DNA of 64,000 bases from Phallus indusiatus. Taxonomy: Eukaryota; Basidiomycota; Agaricomycetes; Phallales; Phallaceae. Below, piece after piece: positions 54,214 to 64,000 of the stretch (positions within the stretch are counted from its first letter, which is position 1; each line of letters opens with the position of its first letter). Both the position numbers and the translations under genes were made by a program. A model generated the notes under the pieces. The model ran no database searches. It had not been told where the DNA came from and saw only the letters and a program-made list of their open reading frames with translations. The DNA is taken from positions 62,001 through 126,000 of the forward strand of contig JAQFWX010000030.1 of NCBI GenBank assembly GCA_027605045.1. The letters run 5' to 3'.

Positions 54214-56010
54214 ATGGCTTCCAACACTACTCTTGTGATACCCAAAGATATTACTTTGTTGTAAGTCTCACTTCTCGCTCCACTTGTTTCCCCTTTTTGA
54301 TGCCTTTTGTTGATCTTACGTAGGGCGGGACCGCAGGTTCGGATATCAGTTTTTTGTTGCATGAGGGAAAAAATAGTGAATCTGAATCGTACAGCTTATT
54401 GGTCTTTTCATTAGTTGGGGTTTATTGGGTGTCTTGTCCACTCAAATTTGTGAGTCAATTCTCAAATCCTACCGTTGATTTCGTTAACGCGTCATAAGAC
54501 ATATACAGTCTATGTTTTCCAAATGATCCAAGAGGCATCAAAATTCTCGGTAAGATACTACTGGTCGCACTGGGGTTGAATGACTCTCACTTATTCACTA
54601 GTATACGGGCTCTTCGCCATGGAAATCACTCAGACCTGCATGCTGTCCAGTGACTCGTTTCACTGGTTGGTGTATGGGTGGGGGCATTTCGATATACTGG
54701 AAAACTACTACATGAGCTGGTTTGATGTCCCAATCATGGTCCCAATGATCTCTTTCACCGTTCATTCCTTTTTTGCGTGGAGGATTTATGTCCTGAGCAA
54801 GTCGTTCGTTTTACCTGCTGTTATTCTCACTGTTAGTCTTCCCCTTTTTCGCTTATTTTGTGTTTCTGAAGCGTTGTTTTTGTAGCTTTCTCTTACTCAA
54901 GCTACTGCTGGTATTGTTTCTGGGATACAGGCAGGTCTTTCTTGTGAGAACCGTAATCGACATTACTCAGGAATTTGGAATAGCTACGATTTCTGCCTAG
55001 TTTCGTCGAAGTAGGTCAATTGTTCATCGGTGTCTCGGTATGTCTAATCATTGTGATTCGGGCCATTGGTGAACTTGAAATAGGTTTGGCATATCGGCAG
55101 CGCATTCGTCGACGTTTTAATAGCTGTATCGATGACATATCTGGTATGTTGAGTAATCACGAATGATGACACTGCTAACTAACTGCTTTTATCAAATTTC
55201 CGAAGCTCGTCACTCGTTCCAAAGATAGCTTGAGCGACACTAAAGATGTCATTTCACGGCTGACTAGACTCGTAGTTGAGACCGGTGTGTTGACAGGTAT
55301 GTATTTTGCCTTTTCCCCGAAGGGAGGGAAAGGGAGGTGTTTACTGAGATTCTATAGCATCTGTGTCTATTGTTGATGTAGTGTTGTTCAACGTGTTTAA
55401 GGTATGAAATTTGATAAAGATAAGACCACGAGGCGTTGATATGGGTTTCATGTGCAGCATAACAATCTCCATATGTGCCCGTGAGTGTTTTTTTTTGGAG
55501 CATCTTGCCATGCCTATACTCATATCGTTTTAGTGCAATCATTTTAGCCAAGTTGTAAGGCGGTACCATCTCATCACAGCATTAGGTATCCTGTTTATCC
55601 ATCACAATAGGTACACCAACACGATGATGGCGATTTTCAATAATAGACTCTTTGTTTCCAAAGGGAGTCCTGTTGTCCGATTCAGAAAAGACGAATCATC
55701 GAGCACTGGTGCCCTGACGAGCGTCGGTCTCGGACCGTCTGATTTCCATAACGGTACCCAGGCAACTTCAAGCTGGAGACTTCGAGACGCGCTTTTCGGA
55801 ACGGGGACGGGAACGGGCGGCCAGGTTACTACACTCCCAGTGTCATTTCAGGATTCGTTCGGAAGGGAAGATGGAGCCTTGAGTCAGATTGGGAATACTG
55901 GCTTTGGCACCACCACGACAGATGACGAAGATCAGTTGGCTACTCCTATAAACGAAGTGCATTTTGATGTGGGTATGCATCACGTTGATCATTGGCTGTA
56001 TGTTGGCTGA
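54214..56010 (+). CDS. DUF6534-type seven-helix membrane protein
   Basis: Exons from MASNTTLVIPKDITLLAGPQ join to LIGLFISWGLLGVLSTQI, the typical first helix of this basidiomycete family. Then come YGLFAMEITQTCMLSSDSFH, FDVPIMVPMISFTVHSFFAW and RIYVLSKSFVLPAVILT. GLSCENRNRHYSGIWNSYDF, SAFVDVLIAVSMTYL, LVTRSKDSLSDTKDVISRL (the conserved cytoplasmic loop before helix 6) and LAKLYSNTMMAIFNNR follow. The hydrophilic C-tail runs to 56010. About nine introns. The fold is receptor-like, but the function is unknown in any species I know of. Confidence 0.75.
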
Positions 56011-56602
56011 TACATATATTTATTTCTGTGCTTCGTTCTTTCTTTAGAAAAAGGAGAGTTCGTTGGTTTGACTAAGAATCAGACCCCCAGCTGATTATAG
56101 TAGTATTATCCCCTTTATATTCACATGAAAACAAAAATAAATCCACTACGAGTGTTTGTAGAAATAGTCTTGTTTGTCTTCAAAATGGTTACGTCATGTG
56201 TGTATCATTAGGTTTGTTTGAATAAAGTCAACTTTATGAAGCTCTGACTCGGGAAACATTCAATACGTACGCGTGCCTGAGCTCCAATTTACCGCCATGA
56301 CCAATGTGATTTGGAATTTTGTTTTTTTTTCTTTCTTTCTTGTAGGGTCGACTTCTTTTTGCAATGATATCGATGGTACATTTTGGTTTTTTTCCAGCGC
56401 CTCGTGGTTTACTTGAGGTGTCATGCCTTACGAAGATACTTATAAAGCAAGCACGTTATGGTTTGACAGAGACTCCTTTGTCATGACTCGTGTCATTCCC
56501 AAGGCCTAGCTCTCCGCTCTTTCCCACTTCCAAAGCTGACTGATCTTTCGCTGATCATTCTTTTTTTCAATAACCTAACTGATTTATTACAAACAAGCGT
56601 AG
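56011..56602. other. Intergenic region
   Basis: Downstream of the DUF6534 gene and upstream of the NADAR gene, with several pyrimidine tracts (for example 56320-56343). No gene recognised. Confidence 0.3.
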
Positions 56603-58606
56603 ATGGGTGTAGCGGCGTCGAAAACGCAGGGGCCAGATGACCGACGAATCGTAGCTCGTATCAAGGCGGACATGCACACATCACACCACGGTGCATCCGG
56701 CCCAACAGCGCGCCACACTACTCGCCATAGCCATCGATCACCAAGTTCAAGAAGGCAGTTGCAGCATTCTGCGAGCGCGCCTGCTGGTGTTCCGGGACAA
56801 GCGCAATTCGGTTATTTGATTCAGCAAGTTGGAGAGGATCCGAATCAGGTGCAGGTAACTCCTGGTTATTATTGTATGTACTTATCTATCTTTTCTTCAA
56901 CCTTGTTTTGGCAATGGGAGGGAAAGGCGGTGTGAAGATGGATGGAGATGGAGATGGAGATTGTTGAATTGATGATACTGGTTCCGGCTACTCATTGATT
57001 TGGTTGTTTTTTTTTTGCTTCCAGATGCTGGTTATGAACAATCAAAGGACCGTCAACATCGTCATAGGTCTTCAAGACGACATAATTCTGCGCCTAGTGC
57101 GCATTCGTCGCATCGGTCTCGTCATCAGAGAAGCCATCGTCATGGTCATGATTCAAAAACAACACAACGCCGTACGAGCTCAAGAGAAAGAGGACATGGA
57201 TCTCGTCGCAGTGGTAATAACGAACCGAGATCCCAGGCTAAATCCAAGGAACATGATGCAGCACCTCCGAATCGCTCTCGCTCAGAACGCAGATCTATAC
57301 CCGAAGTAGCAAGCGGGTGTGCTGCTAATCCTGACGGTTCCGATGGTGCTAATATGGATCCACACAACAGCGTTCCTGAGAGACAACGAGCGGAGTCTAA
57401 CCCAAGGAATCCCGGGCCCACGTCCAGCCAACCTCAGCCCCCACCTCTATCTCAGCCAGCCAAAGACGCCGAGTCTTACCACAAGAAACGTCGTGACAAT
57501 CCTCTTCCCAAACCGCCCAGAGATGTATACGATTCTTCCAAGTACCGCGACCTGAAGAGATCGCAGACGGTGGACTCTTCTGCCATGCCACCGGGTCCGT
57601 CTATTATGCGTGAATCAAAGCCGGGGCGATCGCACTCTGAACGTGCGCCTCAACCACGATCATCGCGACACCATTCTCATCATGCTCATCATCATTCTCA
57701 ACCGGCTGTTTTGAACCAAAAGTCGACGTCGTTTGATAGTCGGATTGACAAGAAGCTTCCTCGTCCACCTATCAAAGATAGAGTTCTCGATAAACTGTTC
57801 AGTATTGACTTTGGTAGTGGCGGTGGCGGTGGCGGTAATGGTAGTGGCAGTAGAGGAGCTGGACCAAGTGGCGCGGGGCCTTCGTCGTCGCAGTCCAACA
57901 GGAGAGGAGGCCCTTTATCGGCTCTTCGCTCGTTCACTCTTCCTGCGTTTCCAAGCATTCCAAGTATGCCAAGTATGCCAAATATACCACTAAAGAAGTC
58001 TATTCTTAATCGGACCCAAAGCCAATTAGTGAACCGCGACTCTGGCAGAGGCGAAGGTAGAGACACGTTGCCTCCATACGTCCGAGGACCCCCCATTTCT
58101 ATTCCTCTCAATTCGCCTCTCAATCCTGCATCGCCGTATGATGTTACATATAGGAAAAAGTCATATCCAACTGCCGCGCATCTTTTTGAGGCGCAGAAGT
58201 TTTTGAAACATAAGCCTGAATTGGCGGAAAGACTTCGTATGGTTACGGAGAGTCCGTCCGAGATGGGTAAGTTGTCGTACTCTTTTCAGACGGAAGGTCT
58301 GGTCAGGGATGATTGGGAACTCGTTTGGAGAGATAAGGTAGTGCAATACTTCTCCTTTTTTTTCTACTACCAATAACGTTCTGAGCTGATGGGTCTTTTG
58401 CTATGTAGCTGGACGAAGTCATGTGGCTCAAGTTCGCTCAACATCCTCAGTTACGCGAGGAACTGCTTTCGACGGGATATGCACTACTTTTGGACGGAAA
58501 TGAGGTTCGACACGCCGATCCAGACACGCCAGGTGTTAACGAACTAGGAAAAGCCTACATGAGGCTGAGAGATCGATTAAGGTTGGAAGAACAGTCACGT
58601 CGGTAG
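56603..58606 (+). CDS. NADAR-domain protein with disordered His/Ser/Pro-rich N-terminal region
   Basis: Exons 56603-56873, 57025-58337 and 58409-58606 join in phase to 593 residues. The first residues MGVAASK fit an N-myristoylation signal. Residues about 10-420 are low complexity (Ser/Arg/His-rich, HHSHHAHHHS, a Gly run, and PSIPSMPSMPNIP). The last 140 or so form a NADAR (YbiA-like) domain: SYPTAAHLFEAQKFLKHKPE, DDWELVWRDK, VMWLKFAQHPQLREELLSTG and GVNELGKAYMRLRDRL. NADAR enzymes cleave N-glycosidic bonds in riboflavin-pathway intermediates or ADP-ribose adducts. The usual D-x-x-WG-x-G segment is missing: after the LLSTG helix the protein reads ALLLDGNEVRHADPDTPGVN. Activity may therefore be altered or absent. 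Confidence 0.8.
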
Positions 58607-58810
58607 AGTCGAGACGATTTTGCTATTTGTTTTCTTTTTTTCTTTTCATTGCTTGTGCTTTGCTTCATAAATGATATTGTGCTGTTGTAATAACATAATT
58701 GTTGATCTTTATCGCTACTTTCTGTTGTAATTTGAACTGTAATCAGTAGGCCATTTGTTCGTTTCGGTTAGTAAGGGATATAAGAAAATATATGAGTCCT
58801 AGGCCCCAAT

Positions 58811-58896
58811 GGCCGCCTGGCATAATGGCAATGCGTCTGACTACGATGCGCATCTTCGAAATCAGGAGATTGCAGGTTCGATCCCTGCGGTGGTCA
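58811..58896 (+). tRNA. tRNA-Arg(ACG) with a 14-nt intron
   Basis: The cloverleaf folds well. The acceptor stem GGCCGCC pairs with GGTGGTC (two G-U), the anticodon stem is TCTGA/TCAGG, the loop is CTACGA..A with anticodon ACG (58843-58845), and the T-arm GCAGG-TTCGATC-CCTGC is perfect. An intron of 14 nt (58847-58860) sits one base 3' of the anticodon, the normal eukaryotic position. The discriminator base is A (58896) and a T-run follows at about 58901-58905. Located 205 bp after the NADAR gene stop, same strand. Confidence 0.85.
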
Positions 58897-59957
58897 TACC
58901 TTTTTGAACCGACTTCACCTGAGATTTAAACTCCGCCTGAAAGTCTTTTCCCTCAGTCAATCCGCCTTCAGCTGGCCAATTACATTTTTCTTTTTGATCG
59001 TTCTTCCTGTTGAAACTTTCAAAGTTCATGGTCAATAAGTTGATTGTGATAAGCTTTCATTTCCTTCGCTGCTAAGAATGCTTATAATTTCTTTTTTTTT
59101 GCTCTTCGGTTACATATCCTCAATGAAAATGTCATGCGAAAGAACTGAACAACAAAAAATATCGCAAATATGAAAACATCGGCCTATGAACTCAAATCTT
59201 TAAATGCAGAATGATATTGGCGGGACTTGGAATAGAGAAAATATGGACCTTCGCTTTCCTGAATTCGTTGGGCAGTGTACGCACAAGCTATCGCTTGAAT
59301 CGTCGCAAACAACCCTTCTGGTTTGGTGCATCCCCGATACAATACGCAGCAGTTGCAAGTCCAGTACAACTCAACGTCTCAGTGCGTATGGATGGCGATC
59401 AAGGCAAGTCGCAAGATAAACTGAGGTCGGTCCAGAATAGAAATAGGTGTAAATTTTTGTGCTAATGTTCAATCATTTGCCACTATATTACATACCCGAT
59501 GAATAGATGAAAATACCTTCTGTTCATATGGGGTTCTCGAAGTTCTCAAATATTCTCACCACGCATACGTCGAATGATCCCGGTGACCCAATTGGTTCAA
59601 GAAACACGCTGCAATCTTCATTCCGGCGCTGATCTTGGCACCAATTCACTATCGTACGTACACCGCACGCGAATCAGTGACTGACCTCGTGAACTATTAA
59701 ATCTTCTCATAGACCATAATTATCAAAATTCCAATTGTACCTTGCACTTCTTGATCTCGCGCTCATAATCTCGAGATGAGCCGGAGCGTCGCCATCGATT
59801 AAACTAAATGACCAGATTAGTTTTCGGTGACAAGCACGATCAACACCTAAGCCCGGATGGGAACGCAAGTGAGCCCAAACCCATTGCTTAGCAACACGCG
59901 ATGAACATATATATATGCTCCCACTTGGCTACATATGAACTCTCTCATTCAACAATC
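58897..59957. repeat. Intergenic region holding one copy of a diverged dispersed repeat
   Basis: No gene recognised. Patches of about 59050-59400 recur near the window end (63690-64000), including AATGCTTATA...TTCTTCGGTTA, GCACAAGCTATC, and GGTGCATCCC...GATACGCAGC. A TATA-like ACATATATATATG at about 59905-59917 lies roughly 45 bp before the next start codon. Confidence 0.45.
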
Positions 59958-61927
59958 ATGAGGTATCCATCACTGGGTCTTTGGTTGTGCTCGCTATCTG
60001 CTTTCTTCTCCATAACTTACGCTGTCACTGTTGAGCCTCTAAATTCAGATACTTGCAGTATTCAAGCATGGGTTCGTGCACCGGATTTAGAGCCAGGAGA
60101 AATCATTCCAGGACAAGTCAAAGTTCAAATCGACGGACCTTGCAATCCCATTTCCGAGTATTCACTGGTTTTACGCTTCAAGGAAAGAATCTGGGCTAAA
60201 ATTCCGTATTTAAACTTTTCAAAATTCGTTCGTTTATATAGGTGTGATTGATTCTTTTTCTTTCTTAGGAAACCAGGGGTGATTTTCCCTGAAAAGCCGA
60301 AGCCACAGACCAATTATATTAGGTATAACAATCTTTCAATAGAAGAACGAAGGGTAAAACGGAATAGTGTGCTCAATTTCGATTCATTTTCTTTCGGAAA
60401 TTCTCCTTGGAACGAATATTACAAACAAATGGAGAATGCTACCCTGTGGGAAATTGCTGAAGAAGAGCGAATAGCCTTTGAAACCAGACACAAAATCTCT
60501 GATGGTAACTTTTTAGGCATTAGCATTCATACTTGAATTTGATTCGGCTTTTTGTAGGTTTTGTTCCACAGTCCAAAACTCAAACCATACATGATTTCGC
60601 CCTCCTCGTCCCGGCCACTAACTATCCTCCGTCCAGTCACGACACAAATATTATTGCTCTTCAAGTTGCAGATTCAGATGTATGAACTTTCTCTTCTCGT
60701 AGCTTTGAATGTCCTGACGCAAAACTAAAAGGAGCGTAAAGCAGAAAGAGGACACGAACATATCTACCTCTATACAATCGAGGTAAAGTTCAACAATGGG
60801 TCAATCATCGAAGTTCCGGCTGGATTGACATCTTTCAAAACCGTTAATTCAAACCCTCAAATTCTGGATAGCGACACACCCAGAATCGTATCATTTACGG
60901 CTAACTTCACACAAATGGCTTTAATGCCGTTAAAGGATCTTGAGAATCCTCTGAACATCTCATCGGATATTGAGGTTACACTACCACACGGCGGTCATGT
61001 GGAACAAGGTTAGAGATTTGATTTATATGTGCATAATCCTTCTTATAATATCCCTTTCTGGTGCACAATATCTCAGGCTCAATTCTCAATCTTACCTTCA
61101 CTTCAAGTGAACTACAGGGTATTCCTGACGCCGATCGAGCGAATCACACCATTCTTTTTTCATCGACTTCACTCGGCCTGCATGTCGAGAGTCAACATCG
61201 TCACGTTGAAACGCTGTTCCCGGAATTCAATGTTCCTGCCGAAATCTTATCAACTACACATCTTAGATGTCATCACTTTGCCACTTCCAACGACTCTGAA
61301 CACTCTAGCTTATGTTACAATGACGACTCTACTGGGGACAAATGTCAAAAACAGGATTGGAACATATCCACTTCGGTACCCCTCGAGATACCTAAAGTAA
61401 TCCTACCCTCGTTCAACATGTATTATCAGTCAATTGAGGCTAAAATCTGGGTCACGTTAGGACTCCGGTACATTCCGACTCAAGACCTACCCAGCAACAA
61501 CAACGAGAATGATCCTTGGATTCCGAGCATGCAAACTTCACCCGTCGAAGATCTAAAGTACTTTCTGATTGCCACGACAAACATCCCGCTTATCATTCAT
61601 TCTCGCACTCGGAAACCGGATTTCCAAGTAACTCATTACTTATCTCCGGACGCCCGTCAACCGATCTTTATCGATCCATGCATGGCGGATAAACTATCGA
61701 GATTATCTTTGAAAGAGCGTGATACGTTGGCCCCTACGAGCGCGCCTATTATCAACAAAAGCACGAACCAAGTCGTTAGAAATCGGTATTATTCTCATTC
61801 TTTTCATTATGTGGGAGATACATGGCAGAGAAAGGTATTGGATAAGGGGTTGAAGATCGATGTAGGAGAGAATGGTCAATGTGGTTTCCCTACTCCTGCG
61901 CGGGCTCAAGTCGGGTTTATGGTTTAG
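59958..61927 (+). CDS. Secreted protein with arrestin-like N-terminal domain
   Basis: A signal peptide (MRYPSLGLWLCSLSAFFSIT, then YA) leads to CSIQAWVRAPDLEPGEIIPG and QVKVQIDGPCNPISEYSLVL, followed by RFKERIWAK. This resembles the first strands of the arrestin N fold (a PGE-x-I-x-G turn, then SLxLRF). A phase-matched intron near 60203 joins IWAKIP to KPGVIFPEKPKP. Later exons give TQTIHDFALLVPATNYPPSS, HIYLYTIEVKFNNGSIIEVP and ESQHRHVETLFPEFNVPAEI. The stop is at 61925-61927. Several N-glycosylation sequons (NFT, NLT, NIS, NHT) support secretion. About 580 residues, four or five introns. Ordinary arrestins are cytoplasmic, so the name describes a resemblance only; the function is unknown. 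Confidence 0.65.
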
Positions 61928-62166
61928 TTACATGAATATCTCACGGAAAAGACAGACTAAGTATACGTATTTATGCAATTCTCGTACACAGCTGATTCTT
62001 CATTGTATGTATACACTTCAAGTCTCCAAGGTACATACTATTATAGCTCTGGTTTCGTCAACATTGACGGAAGGTGTAAACTATAATCTAACGGACGTAG
62101 CAATAAACAAAGTCCCTGATCGACGGATGCTGGTATGTTCATTTCTTTCACGGTGCCATTTGAACA
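61928..62166. other. Intergenic region up to the CACTA element
   Basis: 3' flank of the secreted arrestin-like gene. It ends in ACA (62164-62166), the left target-site duplication. Confidence 0.4.
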
Positions 62167-63338
62167 CACTGTGGAAAAAACCGCCACTGAAGTAAGTGGT
62201 ATTCAGTGGGTATGACCACTGAGCAACATTATTCAGTGGTCGGTTAGTGGTTATACCCACTGATAGTCAGTGGGATATTAGTGGCAGTCAGTGGTCAGTG
62301 GAAAAGTCAGTGGTTCATTACCACTGACTTCAAGGCCCAGTGGTAATTCAGCGGTAATGGTACCACTGACATTCAGTGGTGGGTCAGTGGTGAGTCGGTG
62401 GGTGACAATATTCAGTGGCTCTATACCACTCAATTCATGTTAATGGGCACTGGCATACCAGCTTGTAAATAATTATTTATTTTTTGGTGAAAAAAATATT
62501 TTTAATATACATAAGCATTATTATTACACGTGATATTAGCACGTGACGTGACGCGTGGCGCGTAATACGCTGCGTTTGAATCGGAGTTGAAAAATGATTG
62601 TATGCGTGCATCATGATTCTTAAAGCACTTGACTTTTTTCTCCCCCCATCTCGCTCTCTCATCCCACCACCATCCACATCACCGTCCACCACCCATGCCG
62701 CTGTTCACACCGCCATCCGCACCGCCATCCACACCGTCATCTACACCGCCATCCACGCCGCTATTCCATTCCGCCGTTATCCACACCACTATCATCCACG
62801 CCCTTTCGCATCGTCCGGTCTGTTATGACGCGTGACGCAACGCTAGCCCAGTGAGCCAGACACAACTCATGTCGCACTATTTATTATATATAACGTCCAC
62901 AGGCGAAGAAGACCTTCCTACTCGCGTGGCGCGCTTTACGGGACTTGGGGTATGGGGCTCAGTGGGTGCGAGAGGACATGGGGACCTGGGCGCGTCGGGA
63001 GGCAAAGCAACATTTTTTAGTATATGTCTTTTTTGTGTAAATAAGTACATAGATTTATTACAAATAAACATGAATTACATAATAATAAATAACAAGGAAA
63101 AAGGAACGAAAAATAAATGCACCGGCCGTGAAAGCGTTCATAGGGACTTATCACTTAACTTTCAGTGGAAAATGCCACTGAGCACCACTGAACTTCAGTG
63201 GTTTTTACCACGGAAACGGCGGAAGTTCCGCTGATTTTCAGTGGTCAGGCCACTGACAAATCACTGGAATTCAGCGGGCGTATCCACTGGGTAACCACTG
63301 AGTATCAGTGGTATTCAGTGGCGATATTTTCCACAGTG
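62167..63338. mobile_element. Non-autonomous CACTA-type DNA element (1172 bp)
   Basis: The left end starts CACTGTGGAAAA and the right end finishes TTTTCCACAGTG; about 20 of 24 terminal bases match in inverted orientation, continuing into CGCCACTGA. Both sides are flanked by the same 3 bp, ACA (62164-62166 and 63339-63341), the duplication length made by CACTA/EnSpm transposases. Many copies of CACTGA/TCAGTGG in both orientations crowd the two ends (62180-62440 and 63160-63325), as expected of subterminal transposase-binding repeats. The centre has no transposase, only a short tandem repeat and AT-rich sequence. It must rely on an enzyme encoded elsewhere. Confidence 0.85.
62640..62800 (+). 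repeat. Short tandem repeat of CACCGCCATCCA type
   Basis: About 10-12-bp units related to CACCGCCATC(C) repeat imperfectly in the centre of the CACTA element. Frames across it are artefacts of the repeat. Confidence 0.6.
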
Positions 63339-64000
63339 ACACTGTACGAACTACGAACTCTGACACTTAAAACCATTGACATGGAGCAAATGCTTCCGTA
63401 AACCAACTCTCAATTCAAAACAGCCGCGTCTCTGAAGGGTAGATCAGAATTTATCTCGGAATCGACGGCTTTCGGTAAACAACACGTAACAATTATGAGC
63501 GGCGATGATTGATTGATTGATTGATTTATTCGTGATCTCCGAATTTGAACCCCGCCAGAACGCAACTCGCTCCAAGAACAGTCCTAGTCAATCTTTGGTC
63601 AATCTGCTCAGAAAATCCTTCGACTCCTTTTGCGGTTGAGACTCTAAAGAAACTTTGGAAATATCTTGATATGGTTTTGTTAAGTTTCTGTTTTCTCAGC
63701 AGGTGATGCTTATAGTTTTTTTGTTCTTCGGTTATTTGTGAAATTTGTATTCGTGGAGACGGTATGGAAAGAGAATAACAAACTGGCTCTCAATTCTGAT
63801 GCTTGATTGGAATCCATTGGATGGTGCATGCACAAGCTATCATATTACAAACTTGGATCATCGCGAAGAACGCTTCGGGTGCTAGTTTGCAATTCAGCAA
63901 TCTCCTTCGCTAAACTTTCGCTATCTCATTTGGACACTGTAAAGCACTGGTGCATCCCTGGTGCGTCAGTATGATACGCAGCGATTGCAGGGTTAGCACA
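63339..64000. repeat. Intergenic tail with second copy of the dispersed repeat
   Basis: It begins with the right ACA duplication, includes a GATT tetranucleotide run (63506-63523) and then patches alike to 59050-59400 in the same orientation (about 63690-63990). It runs off the window; no gene recognised. Confidence 0.4.

Noticed and set aside
57698..58123. Minus-strand Gly/Leu/Pro-rich ORF
   Set aside because: Antisense shadow of the low-complexity part of the NADAR gene.
62598..62835. Pro/Thr/His-rich ORFs in the middle of the CACTA element
   Set aside because: Artefact of the CACCGCCATCCA tandem repeat, with no transposase motif.
62167..63338. A CRISPR-like or satellite array because of the many CACTGA repeats
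   Set aside because: Repeats occur in both orientations at irregular spacing and cluster at two inverted ends with a target duplication, which fits a transposon.

Overview
This window is nuclear DNA of a fungus, almost certainly an Agaricomycete (mushroom-forming basidiomycete). The genes are split by many short GT-AG introns of about 50-65 bp. They include families typical of that class: DUF6534 seven-helix proteins, F-box/LRR proteins, a Dal5-like permease, small secreted proteins and agaricomycete-type integrases. Exon edges below were traced by eye from reading frame, splice-site consensus and family resemblance, so single boundaries may be off.

Layout. 1-6.46 kb is a mobile element. Imperfect inverted ends of about 169 bp (1-169 and 6268-6435) each carry an inward-facing tRNA-like Pol III unit with a T-run. 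Between them lie an apparently intact DDE integrase (minus strand) and a zinc-ribbon/tandem alpha-kinase gene (plus strand). 6.5-25.6 kb is loosely packed accessory DNA: a tiny cysteine-rich secreted protein, a Dal5-like MFS transporter, an F-box/LRR gene, a broken gene divergent from it, a secreted Leu-Pro-Ser repeat protein built by exon duplication, and a hotdog-fold thioesterase. 26-45.3 kb is a dense housekeeping block: SMC5, an F-box-like protein, mitochondrial ribosomal protein uL13m, nucleoporin NUP188, mitochondrial-type methionine aminopeptidase 1, a class I histone deacetylase and the Mediator kinase SSN3/CDK8. 45.3-54.2 kb is gene-poor apart from a UbiA-family membrane prenyltransferase/terpene-cyclase-like gene. 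54.2-62 kb holds a DUF6534 membrane protein, a NADAR-domain protein with a possible myristoylation signal, an intron-containing tRNA-Arg(ACG), and a secreted protein with an arrestin-like N-terminal part. 62.17-63.34 kb is a non-autonomous CACTA-type element with a 3-bp target duplication (ACA) and dense CACTGA subterminal repeats.

The housekeeping genes serve chromosome repair (SMC5), transcription (HDAC, SSN3), nuclear transport (NUP188) and mitochondrial protein synthesis and processing (uL13m, MetAP1). No biosynthetic cluster is evident. The most unusual object is the 6.4-kb element that couples an integrase to a kinase/pseudokinase cargo gene between Pol III-like termini.
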